A stretch of 64,000 nt of DNA. Source: Pseudomonas fulva 12-X (GTDB lineage Bacteria > Pseudomonadota > Gammaproteobacteria > Pseudomonadales > Pseudomonadaceae). This document shows, piece after piece, positions 25,434-33,877 of this stretch. The notes beneath the pieces were generated by a model, which saw only the letters and a list, made by a program, of their open reading frames with translations, did not search any database and had not been told where the DNA came from. Position numbers and translations under genes: made by a program. Position 1 is the first letter of the stretch, and each line of letters opens with the position of its first letter. Location: NCBI RefSeq assembly GCF_000213805.1, contig NC_015556.1, forward strand, positions 1,178,001 through 1,242,000, written 5' to 3'.

Positions 25434-26945
25434 ATGCAAACTACAGTCAGAACTACCGAAGGCACCCGCCTGAAACTCTTCATCAATGGTGAGTACGTCG
25501 CGCCCAATTCGGGTGAATACGTAGACAGCTTTGATCCTGCCACAGGCGAGGTTTGGTACCAGTTCGCTCAGGCTGATTCGGTCGATGTGGATCGTGCCGT
25601 ACAGGCCGCGCGCCAGGCATTTGTGAATCCCGCCTGGCGTCGGATGACCCAGACAGACCGCGGCAAGCTGGTTCGTCGTCTGGCCGAGCTCATCGCTGAA
25701 AACGCTGAGGAGCTTGCACTGCTGGAGTGTCGTGACAACGGCAAGCTGCTGCGTGAAATGCGCGCGCAAATGAAAGCGATGCCGGACTCCTATACCTACT
25801 TCGCGGGTATGGCCGACAAGCTGCAGGGCGACACGATTCCAGTCAACAAGCTCGACCAGCTGAACTTCAACCTGCGTGAGCCGTTGGGCGTGATTGGCAT
25901 GATCACCCCGTGGAACTCGCCGCTCATGTTGTTGACCGGGACGCTCGCGCCGTGTCTCGCCATCGGCAACACCGTGGTCATCAAACCCTCGGAGCATGCC
26001 ACTGCCTCTACCTTTGCTCTGGCCGAGTTGGTCATGCAGGCCGGCTTTCCAGCGGGCGTCGTCAACGTCGTCAGCGGTAATGGTGCAGTGACTGGTGAGG
26101 CGCTCACCATGCACAAAGGCGTGGATAAGTACGTCTTCACCGGAAGTACGGCAACGGGCAAGCGCATTGCTGCCAATGCCGCGCAACATCTGGCGCCCTG
26201 TCAGATGGAGCTTGGTGGCAAGTCGCCGCACGTGGTCTTCGGCGACGTGGATATCGAACGGGCGGTGAATGGCGTGGTGTCGGGGATCTTCGCCGCTGCC
26301 GGGCAGACCTGTGTTGCTGGCTCGCGTTGCTTCGTCGAGGCGCCTATCTACGATCAGTTCGTCGAAGCCCTGGTGGAGCGAACCAGGCGAATCGCCGTTG
26401 GCCATCCGATGGAGGAGTCTTCCGATATCGGTCCGCTGGCGCTGCGCTCTCAGTTGGAGAAGATCCAGAACTACGTGACCGGTGGGGTCAAGCAGGGCGC
26501 GCGAGTCGCGATCGGGGGCAAAAAGCCGAGCGACTCAGCGCTTGCGCAAGGCTGGTATTTCGAGCCGACCGTGCTGGCCGATGCCGACAACAGCATGTCA
26601 TTCATGCGCGATGAACTCTTCGGCCCGGTCGTCGGCGTCATGCCGTTTTCGACCGAACAGGAAATGATCGAACTGGCCAACGACACCAGCTATGGCCTGG
26701 CATCCGGTATTTGGACGCAGAACATCGACCGCGCCATGCGTTTTGCAAATCAGGTCGATGCTGGAACCGTGTGGATCAACACCTATCGCTCAGCCGCGTA
26801 CATGTCGGCCAACAACGGTTTCAAAGAGAGCGGGTACGGCCGTCGCGGTGGTTTCGATGTGATGCGCGAGTTCTCTCGCGCCAAGAACATCGTCATCGAC
26901 TACTCGGGCGCTATGCAGGATCCGTTCGTTATTCGTCTGCGCTGA
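25434..26945 (+). CDS. Aldehyde dehydrogenase (TgnC-like)
   Basis: A 503-residue enzyme with TPWNSPLMLLTGTLAPCLA for cofactor binding, FTGSTATGKRI, the glutamate in ELGGKSPHV and the catalytic cysteine in AGQTCVAGSR. The pattern is closer to broad aldehyde dehydrogenases than to GabD. It sits between the flavin reductase and the luciferase-like oxygenase. In the trigonelline route a dehydrogenase oxidises the hydroxybutyrolactone ring-opening product (a masked aldehyde) to an N-methylformamido-methylene succinate, and this gene is the natural candidate. AGGA precedes the ATG; the gap from the upstream gene is 14 bases. Confidence 0.88.
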   Translation: MQTTVRTTEGTRLKLFINGEYVAPNSGEYVDSFDPATGEVWYQFAQADSVDVDRAVQAARQAFVNPAWRRMTQTDRGKLVRRLAELIAENAEELALLECRDNGKLLREMRAQMKAMPDSYTYFAGMADKLQGDTIPVNKLDQLNFNLREPLGVIGMITPWNSPLMLLTGTLAPCLAIGNTVVIKPSEHATASTFALAELVMQAGFPAGVVNVVSGNGAVTGEALTMHKGVDKYVFTGSTATGKRIAANAAQHLAPCQMELGGKSPHVVFGDVDIERAVNGVVSGIFAAAGQTCVAGSRCFVEAPIYDQFVEALVERTRRIAVGHPMEESSDIGPLALRSQLEKIQNYVTGGVKQGARVAIGGKKPSDSALAQGWYFEPTVLADADNSMSFMRDELFGPVVGVMPFSTEQEMIELANDTSYGLASGIWTQNIDRAMRFANQVDAGTVWINTYRSAAYMSANNGFKESGYGRRGGFDVMREFSRAKNIVIDYSGAMQDPFVIRLR

Positions 26946-26969
26946 TCAAAAAATACAGAGGACTGCAAA

Positions 26970-28040
26970 ATGAAATTTGATGTAGCCATCAGTCTTGAGC
27001 GCTTCTCGCCCAAGACCGCTATGAGCGACGTGATCGCCAATATGCTGCAACTGGCCCGTCTTGTGGACGAGGGTGGCTTCGAGACCCTGTGGACTTCCGA
27101 ACACCACACCCTGGAGTGCACCATCGCGCCCAACCCGTTCCAGATCCTGGTATGGCTGGGTCAGCACACCGAACGCGTTCGTCTTGGCACAGGCACCCTC
27201 GCTGCCGCGTACTGGAACCCGATTCGCCTGGCCGCTGAAGCTGCGCTTTGCGATCACCTGACCGGTGGCCGCCTGGAGTTCGGTATCGCGCGAGGTTCCT
27301 ACCAGTACGAGTTCGACCGCATGCAGCCGGGCATCGATCAGCGTGAGGGCGTTGGGTACATGAAGGAGCTTCTGCCGATCGTTCAGAAGCTCTGGCAAGG
27401 TGACTACGCGCACGACGGCCACTACTGGAAATTCCCCAAGACGGCTGCCGTGCCCAAGCCCGTGCAGAAGAGCCCGCCGATCTGGGTCGCCGCTCGTGAT
27501 CCGGGAACCTTTGACTGGGCTGTAAGCGTTGGCGCCAACATCATGTCTACGCCGCTGGCCATGCCCGTTGCCGAGGTGACTGCGCTGGGGGAGAAGTTCA
27601 AGACGGCGGTGGCCGATCATCCTGAGATGCCTCGTCCGAAGTTCATGATGCAGCGCCGCACCTGTGTGTACGCCAAGGAATCGGACTGGGAAGTGCCCGT
27701 GCGCTACAGCATCGATCACGGCCGATTCTTCGAGAACCTGATGCAGAACATTGGCACCGTGAATGATGGCTTCCCCGAGGCGGTACCGTTCGAGAGTGTG
27801 AAGGGCAAGGACAACTACAACCCCGAGAACATCAGCCGTAACCTGATGTTTGGCACGCCGGACCAAGTGATCGAGAAGCTGATGGCCTATGAGGCTGCCG
27901 GTGTTGATCAGTACTCCATTGGCCTGAATTTCAACCTGCCGTTCGAAATGCAGATGCAGACGCTGCGCCTGTTCATCGACGAGGTCATGCCGGTCTTCGC
28001 GGAGCGCGAGCGGCAGAAGCAGCGAGCACTGCAGGCATGA
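26970..28040 (+). CDS. Luciferase-like flavin-dependent monooxygenase (TgnB-like)
   Basis: A 356-residue member of the bacterial luciferase-like monooxygenase superfamily (PF00296), with a TIM-barrel using reduced flavin and oxygen. Visible family features are the opening SLERFSP, the WTSEHH motif near residue 45, RVRLGTGTLAAAYWNPIRLAAEAA, and LEFGIARGSYQYEF. With the flavin reductase three genes up it would form a two-component oxygenase. In the trigonelline pathway such an enzyme cleaves the pyridinium ring directly between C5 and C6. AGAGGA precedes the ATG. Its stop overlaps the next start (ATGA), indicating translational coupling. Confidence 0.88.
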   Translation: MKFDVAISLERFSPKTAMSDVIANMLQLARLVDEGGFETLWTSEHHTLECTIAPNPFQILVWLGQHTERVRLGTGTLAAAYWNPIRLAAEAALCDHLTGGRLEFGIARGSYQYEFDRMQPGIDQREGVGYMKELLPIVQKLWQGDYAHDGHYWKFPKTAAVPKPVQKSPPIWVAARDPGTFDWAVSVGANIMSTPLAMPVAEVTALGEKFKTAVADHPEMPRPKFMMQRRTCVYAKESDWEVPVRYSIDHGRFFENLMQNIGTVNDGFPEAVPFESVKGKDNYNPENISRNLMFGTPDQVIEKLMAYEAAGVDQYSIGLNFNLPFEMQMQTLRLFIDEVMPVFAERERQKQRALQA

Positions 28041-28879
28041 ACACTGTCTCTCTGGATCGGCGGATGGACGTTGGCCGGGTGACGCTGAACTACCGCCTTG
28101 AGGGTTCGGGCAGCGAGCATCTGGTTTGTATCCACGGTGTTGGCTCCAGCCTGTTGGCCTGGGAAGGTGTGGTGGAGCGGTTGAAGGATCGCTTCACAAT
28201 CCTGACCTTCGATCTTCGCGGGCATGGCAACTCCACGCTTCTGAAGGGCCGATACGAGATCGATGAAATAGTCGATGAGGCCCTGGCACTGGCAGACGGA
28301 GTCGGGTTCAAGAAATTCAGCCTCGCAGGCTTTTCGCTCGGTGGAATCATCGCGCAACGATTGACGCTGCTGTTCCCGCATAGGGTCAAGCGCCTGGTGC
28401 TTCTTGCCACCGTAGCTGGCCGCAATCAGGAAGAGAAAGAGCGGGTAAAGGCCAGGCTGGAGGCCCTGAAAAACAACGAAAGAGGCTCTCACTACGATGC
28501 GTCCCTTTCTCGCTGGTTGACGGAAGAGTTTCAGCGAAACAACCCAGAACTCGTAAAACAACTGCGTGAGCGCAACGCCCAGAATGATCCCGACTGCTAT
28601 GCCGCGGCGTACAGGATTCTGGCAGAAAGCGATTTCGGCGAGGCGCTTTCTTCAATCCAGTGCCCGACCCTTGTTGCCACTGGGGCAGACGATGCCGGCT
28701 CCAACCCTCGTATGGCCTCGTTTATGCACCAGCAGATTGCCGGTTCGCGCCTGCATATCTTTCCAGGCCTTCGTCACTCGATTCTGACCGAAGCACCTGA
28801 TCTCGTGGCTTCGGTGATGCGAGAGTTCCTGTTGGATCCGGCATGTAAGCCAAGTGTGGAGGTCGCTCATGATTTTTGA
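28037..28879 (+). CDS. Alpha/beta hydrolase (TgnD-like)
   Basis: A 280-residue alpha/beta-hydrolase. The oxyanion segment HGVGSS is near residue 36, the nucleophile elbow GFSLGG gives the serine near residue 98, and the C-terminal histidine is in LRHSIL. The acid is probably the aspartate in GADDAG. It starts within the stop of the monooxygenase gene and overlaps the next gene by 11 bases. In the trigonelline scheme a hydrolase splits the N-methylformamido-methylene succinate to CO2, formate, methylamine and succinate semialdehyde. The assignment is by context; family membership is clear. Confidence 0.86.
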   Translation: MNTVSLDRRMDVGRVTLNYRLEGSGSEHLVCIHGVGSSLLAWEGVVERLKDRFTILTFDLRGHGNSTLLKGRYEIDEIVDEALALADGVGFKKFSLAGFSLGGIIAQRLTLLFPHRVKRLVLLATVAGRNQEEKERVKARLEALKNNERGSHYDASLSRWLTEEFQRNNPELVKQLRERNAQNDPDCYAAAYRILAESDFGEALSSIQCPTLVATGADDAGSNPRMASFMHQQIAGSRLHIFPGLRHSILTEAPDLVASVMREFLLDPACKPSVEVAHDF

Positions 28880-29183
28880 GGAGCGTATATATCGAATTCG
28901 CAACGGTCAGATGACCAAATACCTCTCTCTCGTTCGTGATGAGGGGTTGAATATTCAGCAACCGATTCTTGGAAACCTCATCGGTTACTTCATTACTGAA
29001 ATCGGCCCGCTTAGTCATGTCGTTCATATGTGGGGCTATGACAGCCTCGATGATCGTGCTGAGCGTAGAAAAAAACTATCGGAAGATCCGCGTTGGCGCG
29101 TGTTTATTCCGAAGTTGTCTGATCTCATTGAGAGTGCGGATAACAGAATTCTGGTCCCAACCGATTTTTCACCGTTGAGGTGA
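28869..29183 (+). CDS. NIPSNAP-family small protein
   Basis: The start at ATG 28869 gives 104 residues; GGAGG lies six bases upstream, better than the GTG at 28854. The sequence (IFEERIYRIRNGQMTKYLSL, GYFITEIGPLSHVVHMWGYDSLDDRAERR) fits the NIPSNAP domain, a dimeric ferredoxin-like alpha/beta barrel. Function of bacterial members is poorly known; they often lie beside oxygenases and hydrolases in catabolic operons. It overlaps the hydrolase gene, so it is part of the same operon. Confidence 0.75.
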   Translation: MIFEERIYRIRNGQMTKYLSLVRDEGLNIQQPILGNLIGYFITEIGPLSHVVHMWGYDSLDDRAERRKKLSEDPRWRVFIPKLSDLIESADNRILVPTDFSPLR

Positions 29184-29337
29184 TTGACTGCCCTTGTAAT
29201 GCAACGAGCCGCCTTGCTGCAGCGTGCTTATAAAACGGAATAAATGGTGGGATACATATCCCCAGCAGTTTCATAGCGTGGTTTTCGTGATTACGCACGG
29301 CTATGAGAATTCCGAATCTAATAATTGGAGGCATACG

Positions 29338-30537
29338 GTGAACGAACGTCTCAAGATAGAAAACCTGTACAAGGTTTTCTCCCCCGCACCCGAGAGAGCC
29401 ATGGAGCTTTTGAGGCAGGGGGTTAGCAAGGACAGGATTCTGGCTGAAACCAGCGCGGTTGTTGGTCTGAACGATGTCTCCCTTTCCATACCCAGTGGAT
29501 CGATCTATATGATCATGGGGCTTTCCGGCTCAGGAAAGTCGACGCTGGCGCGCTGCATCAATCGTCTGAACGAACCTACCGCCGGGAAGATCATTCTTGA
29601 CGGTCAGGACATCGTTCCTCTGAACGAGAAAGACCTGCGAGAGGTTCGCCGCACGCGCATGTCAATGGTCTTCCAGCACTTTGCGTTGCTTCCCAATCGC
29701 ACGATCGTCGAGAACACCGAATTTGGTCTGAAGCTGGGAGGTATCTCGCAGACGCAGCGCCGCAAGCGTGCCGAGGAAGTGCTGTCGATTGTAGGTCTGG
29801 AAAAGTGGGCGCACCATTATCCCCACGAGCTTTCTGGCGGTATGCGTCAGCGTGTAGGGCTGGCCAGGGCGCTGGCTACCGATGCTGACGTACTCATCAT
29901 GGACGAGGCTTTCAGCGCACTGGATCCGCTCATCCGTAGCGAAATGCAAGATGAGCTGCTGCGTCTGCAGCGCACGCTGCAGAAAACCATTCTCTTCATC
30001 ACCCACGATTTCCAGGAAGCTCTTAAGCTCGGCACCCGCATCGCGATCATGCGCGATGGCCAGGTTGTACGAGAGGGGACACCACAGTCGATCGTAACGG
30101 CACCTGGCAGTGACTACGTCTGTGGATTCACTCGCGAGGTTGATCGCTCCCGGCTCTTCGACGCCCGATCCATCATGCAGTCTGCTGACGTCTTGAGTGT
30201 TGTCGATGGCTATCAAGTTGTGGGCAGCAATGCGGGGGCGTCGTCAGCGTTTGTCCTCGATAACAATCGCCGTGTCGTCGGCACGCTTGATGCCGAAGGC
30301 CTGATTCACGTCAGCGCGGGCAAGTCACCTGCTGCTGTGATGTCTTCCAGCTTCGTTCAGCTTGCCGAGAGCACCAAGCTTATCGACGCGTCCCGCCTTC
30401 TGAAGTCGGCCCCCCATGCCGCGGTGATCGACGACAGCGGATCTTTCATTGGCACTGTTGGAGCCGGCAACATTCTGGAATGCATTGCCACCGTGGCAAC
30501 TCCGACGCCCCTGACCGAAGGTGAGCAAAATGCTTGA
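29338..30537 (+). CDS. Quaternary-amine ABC importer, ATPase subunit (ProV/OpuAA type)
   Basis: A 399-residue ATPase. The start is GTG 29338 with TGGAGG six bases upstream; a longer in-frame extension to 29224 lacks support. Walker A is GLSGSGKST, the signature is LSGGMRQRV and Walker B is VLIMDEAFSALD. After about residue 270 the chain carries CBS-like repeats (VLDNNRRVVGTLDAEGLIHV, AAVIDDSGSFIGTVGAGNIL), as in glycine-betaine/proline-betaine importers where they sense ionic strength. With the permease and binding protein it forms a complete importer, probably for the betaine-like substrate of the cluster. Confidence 0.92.
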   Translation: MNERLKIENLYKVFSPAPERAMELLRQGVSKDRILAETSAVVGLNDVSLSIPSGSIYMIMGLSGSGKSTLARCINRLNEPTAGKIILDGQDIVPLNEKDLREVRRTRMSMVFQHFALLPNRTIVENTEFGLKLGGISQTQRRKRAEEVLSIVGLEKWAHHYPHELSGGMRQRVGLARALATDADVLIMDEAFSALDPLIRSEMQDELLRLQRTLQKTILFITHDFQEALKLGTRIAIMRDGQVVREGTPQSIVTAPGSDYVCGFTREVDRSRLFDARSIMQSADVLSVVDGYQVVGSNAGASSAFVLDNNRRVVGTLDAEGLIHVSAGKSPAAVMSSSFVQLAESTKLIDASRLLKSAPHAAVIDDSGSFIGTVGAGNILECIATVATPTPLTEGEQNA

Positions 30538-31429
30538 AGCCCAAGACCTGGCGGTTCTTCCCGTCGAAGAGTGGATTTCCAACGGCGTCGAGTGGCTCGG
30601 CACTAACTGCCATGCGCTGTTTTCGGCGATCCGCTGGCCCATTGAAACCCTTCTTGCCTTCAATGATCAGGTGCTTCACGCCATTCCTTTTCCGGTGATG
30701 GTCATCCTGATGTTCCTGCTCGCCTATCGGGTCGCCAGCGCCGGAGTGGCGGCCTTCACTGGGTGTGCGCTGGTGGCAGTCGCAGGCCTGGGGGTATGGA
30801 GTGAGGCGATGACGACGCTGTCGCTCATCACCACGGCGATCATCATCTGCCTGATCGTCGGTATCCCGGTCGGTATTCTGTGTGCTCGCAGTGAGAAAAC
30901 GTGGGCCATCGTGCGACCTGTGCTCGACATCATGCAGACCACGCCGTCCTTCGTATACCTGGTACCGGTCGTGATGTTGTTTGGCGTGGGTACCGTTTCG
31001 GGAGAGGTTGCGGTCGTCATTTCTGCTGCACCGCCGCTGATCCGCTTTACCTACCTGGGTATTCGGATGGTGGATAAGGAGATTGTCGAGGCGGGATTGG
31101 CGTTCGGTGCGGATAAGCGCCAATTGCTCTGGGAAATCCAGCTGCCAATGGCCATTCCGACCATTCTTGGTGGCCTGAATCAGACAGTTCTGACGGCAAT
31201 GGTGATGTCTGTGGTCGTCGCGATGATTGGCGCTGACGGCCTCGGCCTTGTGGTTCTGCAGGGGTTGGGGCGGCTTGACGTAGGGCGTGCAGCGGTCGGC
31301 GGTATCGCGATTGTGCTGCTTGCCATGATGCTTGATCGCATCACGCAGAATCTGGCACTGCCGGAGAAAAAGACCAAGCGAAAGTCGTTGCTGAAAAAGA
31401 TCTTCTGGCCGAACAGAGTCAACGTCTAG
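30530..31429 (+). CDS. Quaternary-amine ABC importer, permease subunit (ProW type)
   Basis: A 299-residue inner-membrane protein with about six to seven helices. The start ATG 30530 overlaps the end of the ATPase gene by eight bases and has GAAGG upstream. The coupling segment is visible near residues 190-215 (VDKEIVEAGLAFGADKRQLLWEIQLP), which docks on the ATPase. The VRPVLDIMQTTPSFVYLVPVVMLFG stretch is the characteristic ProW substrate-path helix. It works with the neighbouring ATPase and periplasmic binding protein. Confidence 0.92.
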   Translation: MLEAQDLAVLPVEEWISNGVEWLGTNCHALFSAIRWPIETLLAFNDQVLHAIPFPVMVILMFLLAYRVASAGVAAFTGCALVAVAGLGVWSEAMTTLSLITTAIIICLIVGIPVGILCARSEKTWAIVRPVLDIMQTTPSFVYLVPVVMLFGVGTVSGEVAVVISAAPPLIRFTYLGIRMVDKEIVEAGLAFGADKRQLLWEIQLPMAIPTILGGLNQTVLTAMVMSVVVAMIGADGLGLVVLQGLGRLDVGRAAVGGIAIVLLAMMLDRITQNLALPEKKTKRKSLLKKIFWPNRVNV

Positions 31430-31474
31430 TCATGAGCTGGATGGCGGACTTCAACAGACAAGAAATACACATAC

Positions 31475-31500
31475 CCGGGCACCTTGTCGGTGCCCGGTTT
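31475..31500 (+). terminator. Hairpin between permease and binding-protein genes
   Basis: CCGGGCACC (31475-31483) pairs with GGTGCCCGG (31489-31497) and TTT follows. It is a terminator-like hairpin inside the operon, 52 bases upstream of the binding-protein start. It may partly stop transcription or protect an mRNA end so that the three subunits are made in different amounts. Confidence 0.6.
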
Positions 31501-31551
31501 AAAAGAAGCTCTACCTGCCATAACCAACAGACCTTGCGTATTGAGGAATAT

Positions 31552-32586
31552 ATGAACAATAAGTTTAGAGTTCTCCTCGCAACACTATGTGCAGTCATGC
31601 TTTGCCTGTCGCAGGCATCCACTGTGCTGGCTGCTGACCTCCCGGGCGAAGGCAAGACGATTCGTTTTTCCCAGTCCGATAGCATGGGCGCGAATTACGT
31701 CGTTGTAAAAATCGTCACCCAGGCGCTGACTGACCTTGGCTACGACGTGAAGCCGAGCACCATCAGCTCGAGCCTTTTCTTTCAGGCAGCGTCTCAGGGC
31801 GATCTTGATCTCGCCATCGACATCAACTTCCCACAGCGCGAGCCAAGCTTCACCAAAGTGCAGGACAAGCTCGTCAAAGTGGGTGAAGGCGCCATCCAGG
31901 GTGGTGGCTACAACGGCTACATCATCGACAAGAAGACCGCAGACGCTTACGGGATCACTTCCCTTGAGCAGTTCAAGGATCCCAAAATCGCAGGCCTGTT
32001 CGGCAAGAACGGCAAGGCCAACATGATTGGCTGTGACCCGGGCTGGAGTTGTGATGCGGTGGTTCAATATCAGGTCGACAAGTTTGGCCTTAAAGATACT
32101 GTCAACATCGTGACGGGTAAGTACGAAGCGCTGATGTTCGAAACCATCGCGAAAGTTAAGCGCGGTGAGCCGGTATTCTTCTACGCCTGGATCCCGTCCT
32201 GGATGACCGCCGCCATGGTGCCCGGCAAGGATGTCGTATGGCTGCCAACGCCATTTGATGCGCTTCCCGAAGCGATGCACAGCACCAGGAGCGCCCTGAC
32301 TCCCGGCGTACCTGGCTGCGCCGGTAATGCTGATCCTTGCCGTATGGCCATGGCTGCATGGAACTGGCAGGCGGTGGGTAATAAGCAGTTCCTTTCCGAT
32401 AACCCTGCGGTAAAAGCCCTGGTTGAGCAGGTGTCGTTCCCGCTGCAGAACTGGTCGGAGTGGGAGCAGGTAGTTAGCAAGAAAGGTGCGAACGAGCGAA
32501 ACATCCGCAAGCTTGCAGACGAATGGATCAGCAGCAATCAATCGACCTTCGATGGTTGGGTGGCCAAGGCTAAGCAAGCCAACTAG
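31552..32586 (+). CDS. Quaternary-amine ABC importer, periplasmic binding protein (ProX type)
   Basis: A 344-residue precursor with a signal peptide ending near VLA-ADLPG. ATG 31552 is preceded by TGAGGA; a longer frame to 31432 is not signal-like. The mature chain has ProX-like features: RFSQSDSMGANYVVVKIVTQAL, tryptophan segments PGWSC and FYAWIPSWM that could build an aromatic cage for a cationic amine, and cysteine pairs IGCDPGWSC and GCAGNADPC. Such cages bind the N-methylated cations of betaines. The presence of this importer beside an N-methylpyridinium-type pathway supports a quaternary amine substrate. Confidence 0.92.
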   Translation: MNNKFRVLLATLCAVMLCLSQASTVLAADLPGEGKTIRFSQSDSMGANYVVVKIVTQALTDLGYDVKPSTISSSLFFQAASQGDLDLAIDINFPQREPSFTKVQDKLVKVGEGAIQGGGYNGYIIDKKTADAYGITSLEQFKDPKIAGLFGKNGKANMIGCDPGWSCDAVVQYQVDKFGLKDTVNIVTGKYEALMFETIAKVKRGEPVFFYAWIPSWMTAAMVPGKDVVWLPTPFDALPEAMHSTRSALTPGVPGCAGNADPCRMAMAAWNWQAVGNKQFLSDNPAVKALVEQVSFPLQNWSEWEQVVSKKGANERNIRKLADEWISSNQSTFDGWVAKAKQAN

Positions 32587-32601
32587 TTCGTTTCTGCTGG
32601 G

Positions 32602-32631
32602 GCGTGCTGCGCGGGGTCAGGCGCAACACGC
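32602..32631 (+). terminator. Stem-loop after binding-protein gene
   Basis: GCGTGCTGCGC (32602-32612) and GCGCAACACGC (32621-32631) pair with one mismatch. No full T-run follows. It is a likely 3' end for the importer transcript, with the next gene starting 140 bases later. Confidence 0.45.
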
Positions 32632-32773
32632 TCTCGTTTATGTCGTTATATCTATGCGGCGCCTTCTTGAATTGGCTACCCCTGGGGTCGCTTTGTTGCC
32701 TTTCAGGATCGCGGCAATGCTTTCAAACGGGCTAAACAAATTGGCAGCCCACCGCTTTTCATAGGAGAAGACC

Positions 32774-33151
32774 ATGAACCAAGAGCTTTTCGATAAGGGT
32801 TTGAAAACCCGCAAAGAAGTTCTCGGAGACGAGTACGTCAACAAATCTCTGCAGAGCGCCGACGAATTCAACATGGTCATGCAGGAGCACGTCACCCAGT
32901 ATTGCTGGGGAGATGTGTGGAACCGGCCAGGCCTTGACAGGAAGACTCGCAGTTTTTTGAACTTGGCTATGCTCACCGCGCTGAATCGCCCTCATGAGAT
33001 CAAGATCCACGTTCGCGGGGCAATCAACAATGGCCTTAGCAAGGATGAAATCGCTGAAGTGTTTCTACAAAGTGCCATTTATTGTGGCGTGCCTGCTGCG
33101 ATTGATAGCTTTCGAATCGCAAAGGAGGTTTTTGTGGAGATGGGGATTTAA
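32774..33151 (+). CDS. Carboxymuconolactone decarboxylase-like protein
   Basis: A 125-residue all-helical protein of the carboxymuconolactone decarboxylase/AhpD superfamily, recognised from KTRSFLNLAMLTALNRPHEIKIHVRGAINNGLSKDEIAEVFLQ and YCGVPAA. It lacks the AhpD-type CxxC pair, so a peroxidase role is unlikely. PcaC decarboxylates in the protocatechuate route, but no other pca genes are present. It may act on a ring-opening product of the neighbouring pathway; this is inference. AGGAG precedes the ATG. It is the last gene of the catabolic block. Confidence 0.83.
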   Translation: MNQELFDKGLKTRKEVLGDEYVNKSLQSADEFNMVMQEHVTQYCWGDVWNRPGLDRKTRSFLNLAMLTALNRPHEIKIHVRGAINNGLSKDEIAEVFLQSAIYCGVPAAIDSFRIAKEVFVEMGI

Positions 33152-33652
33152 CGTTCGCTACGCGGCGTACTGATAAGCCCGAGACTTTTCAGTCATCTTG
33201 TAATCCGAGCCCCAGCGTCCTCCCCCGAGCGGATCGCCGCCCGGCCTGGCGAGATTTCTCGCAGCAACCGGCTGGCGTTTAAACGGCAACAGACCTTAGA
33301 GGTGTTGCCTGCGTTATCTGATGTGTGTCGTTCAATTCGTAGTCGCAGCACATGGGCGTAGCTGCGCGACGAAGATACAAATCGTCTAGTTCAACACTGC
33401 CGATTTACAAAGCCGCAATGCAGGAAAAGGTGTGAGTCTATGGGTTGGCAAACCGTAGCCGATATCCTTGGCTTACATCGCAGGCATTTTTGTCTGCGTG
33501 CCATTTAGCTGCGCAAGAAATAAGCCAAGTCTCTTCGGGCGATATTGCGTATTGCTGCAAAAACGTAATGGACGTCTGCTCATTTCGCCGAAAGCAGTCA
33601 TTCGGATGCCCCTTCGCGGATAGTCATTTTTATTCCTGCGAGTAAATCCATT
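33152..33652. other. Non-coding or decayed stretch after the catabolic block
   Basis: No convincing intact gene is seen. Base composition is more AT-rich than the flanks. A stop-to-stop open frame of 45 codons at 33158-33295 (minus) reads like a real C-terminus. The rest (33296-33652) shows nothing I can identify. The stretch leads into a frameshifted dehydrogenase remnant, so the whole span looks like decaying DNA at an island edge. Confidence 0.5.
33158..33295 (-). pseudogene. Unidentified C-terminal gene remnant
   Basis: A 45-codon stop-to-stop frame on the minus strand contains no plausible upstream start. It has a structured composition (PGGDPLGGGRWGSDYKMTEK in its middle) unlike shadow frames, ending in AYQYAA. 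I do not recognise the family. It may be the last part of a gene whose 5' portion was lost. Confidence 0.25.
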
Positions 33653-33830
33653 TACAGTCAATCGGCTGGTTATCCCAAGCCCGCCGCTCCGGCTGTCATC
33701 CGCCCCATAAGCGCCTATCACTTCAAGGGTGCACTCTGCCGGGAAAGTCGGTCCGAAGAGTCTGGAAGGGTTGTGCAGCGCTGTGTAGGTGTAGAGGGTC
33801 GATGGCCGCTATAAGCAGCATTTCTGTTTG
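33653..33830 (-). pseudogene. Remnant of a short-chain dehydrogenase (paralogue of 39380-40150)
   Basis: The minus strand reads AECTLEVIGAYGADDSRSG, which aligns with AERILEVIGTHGPEDSGSF at the C-terminus of the intact dehydrogenase at 39.4 kb. In a shifted frame just upstream, LIAAIDPLHLHSAAQPFQ aligns with VLAIHPGTTDTQLSKPFQ. Nucleotide blocks such as CCCAAGCCC and GCCTATCACTTC are shared. The copy is frameshifted, has a small deletion, and lacks the N-terminal two thirds. Confidence 0.75.
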
Positions 33831-33877
33831 CCTTGCGCCCATTGGCAACCTTGTCGGAGTTTAATCGATTTTTTAGC

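Noticed and set aside
10550..33151. Integrative element carrying the catabolic genes
   Set aside because: No integrase, tRNA target or flanking direct repeats were found, so horizontal transfer remains only a suspicion from the decayed right edge.
33445..33645. 66-codon plus-strand frame in the decayed stretch
   Set aside because: No ribosome site, no family resemblance, cysteine-rich random composition.
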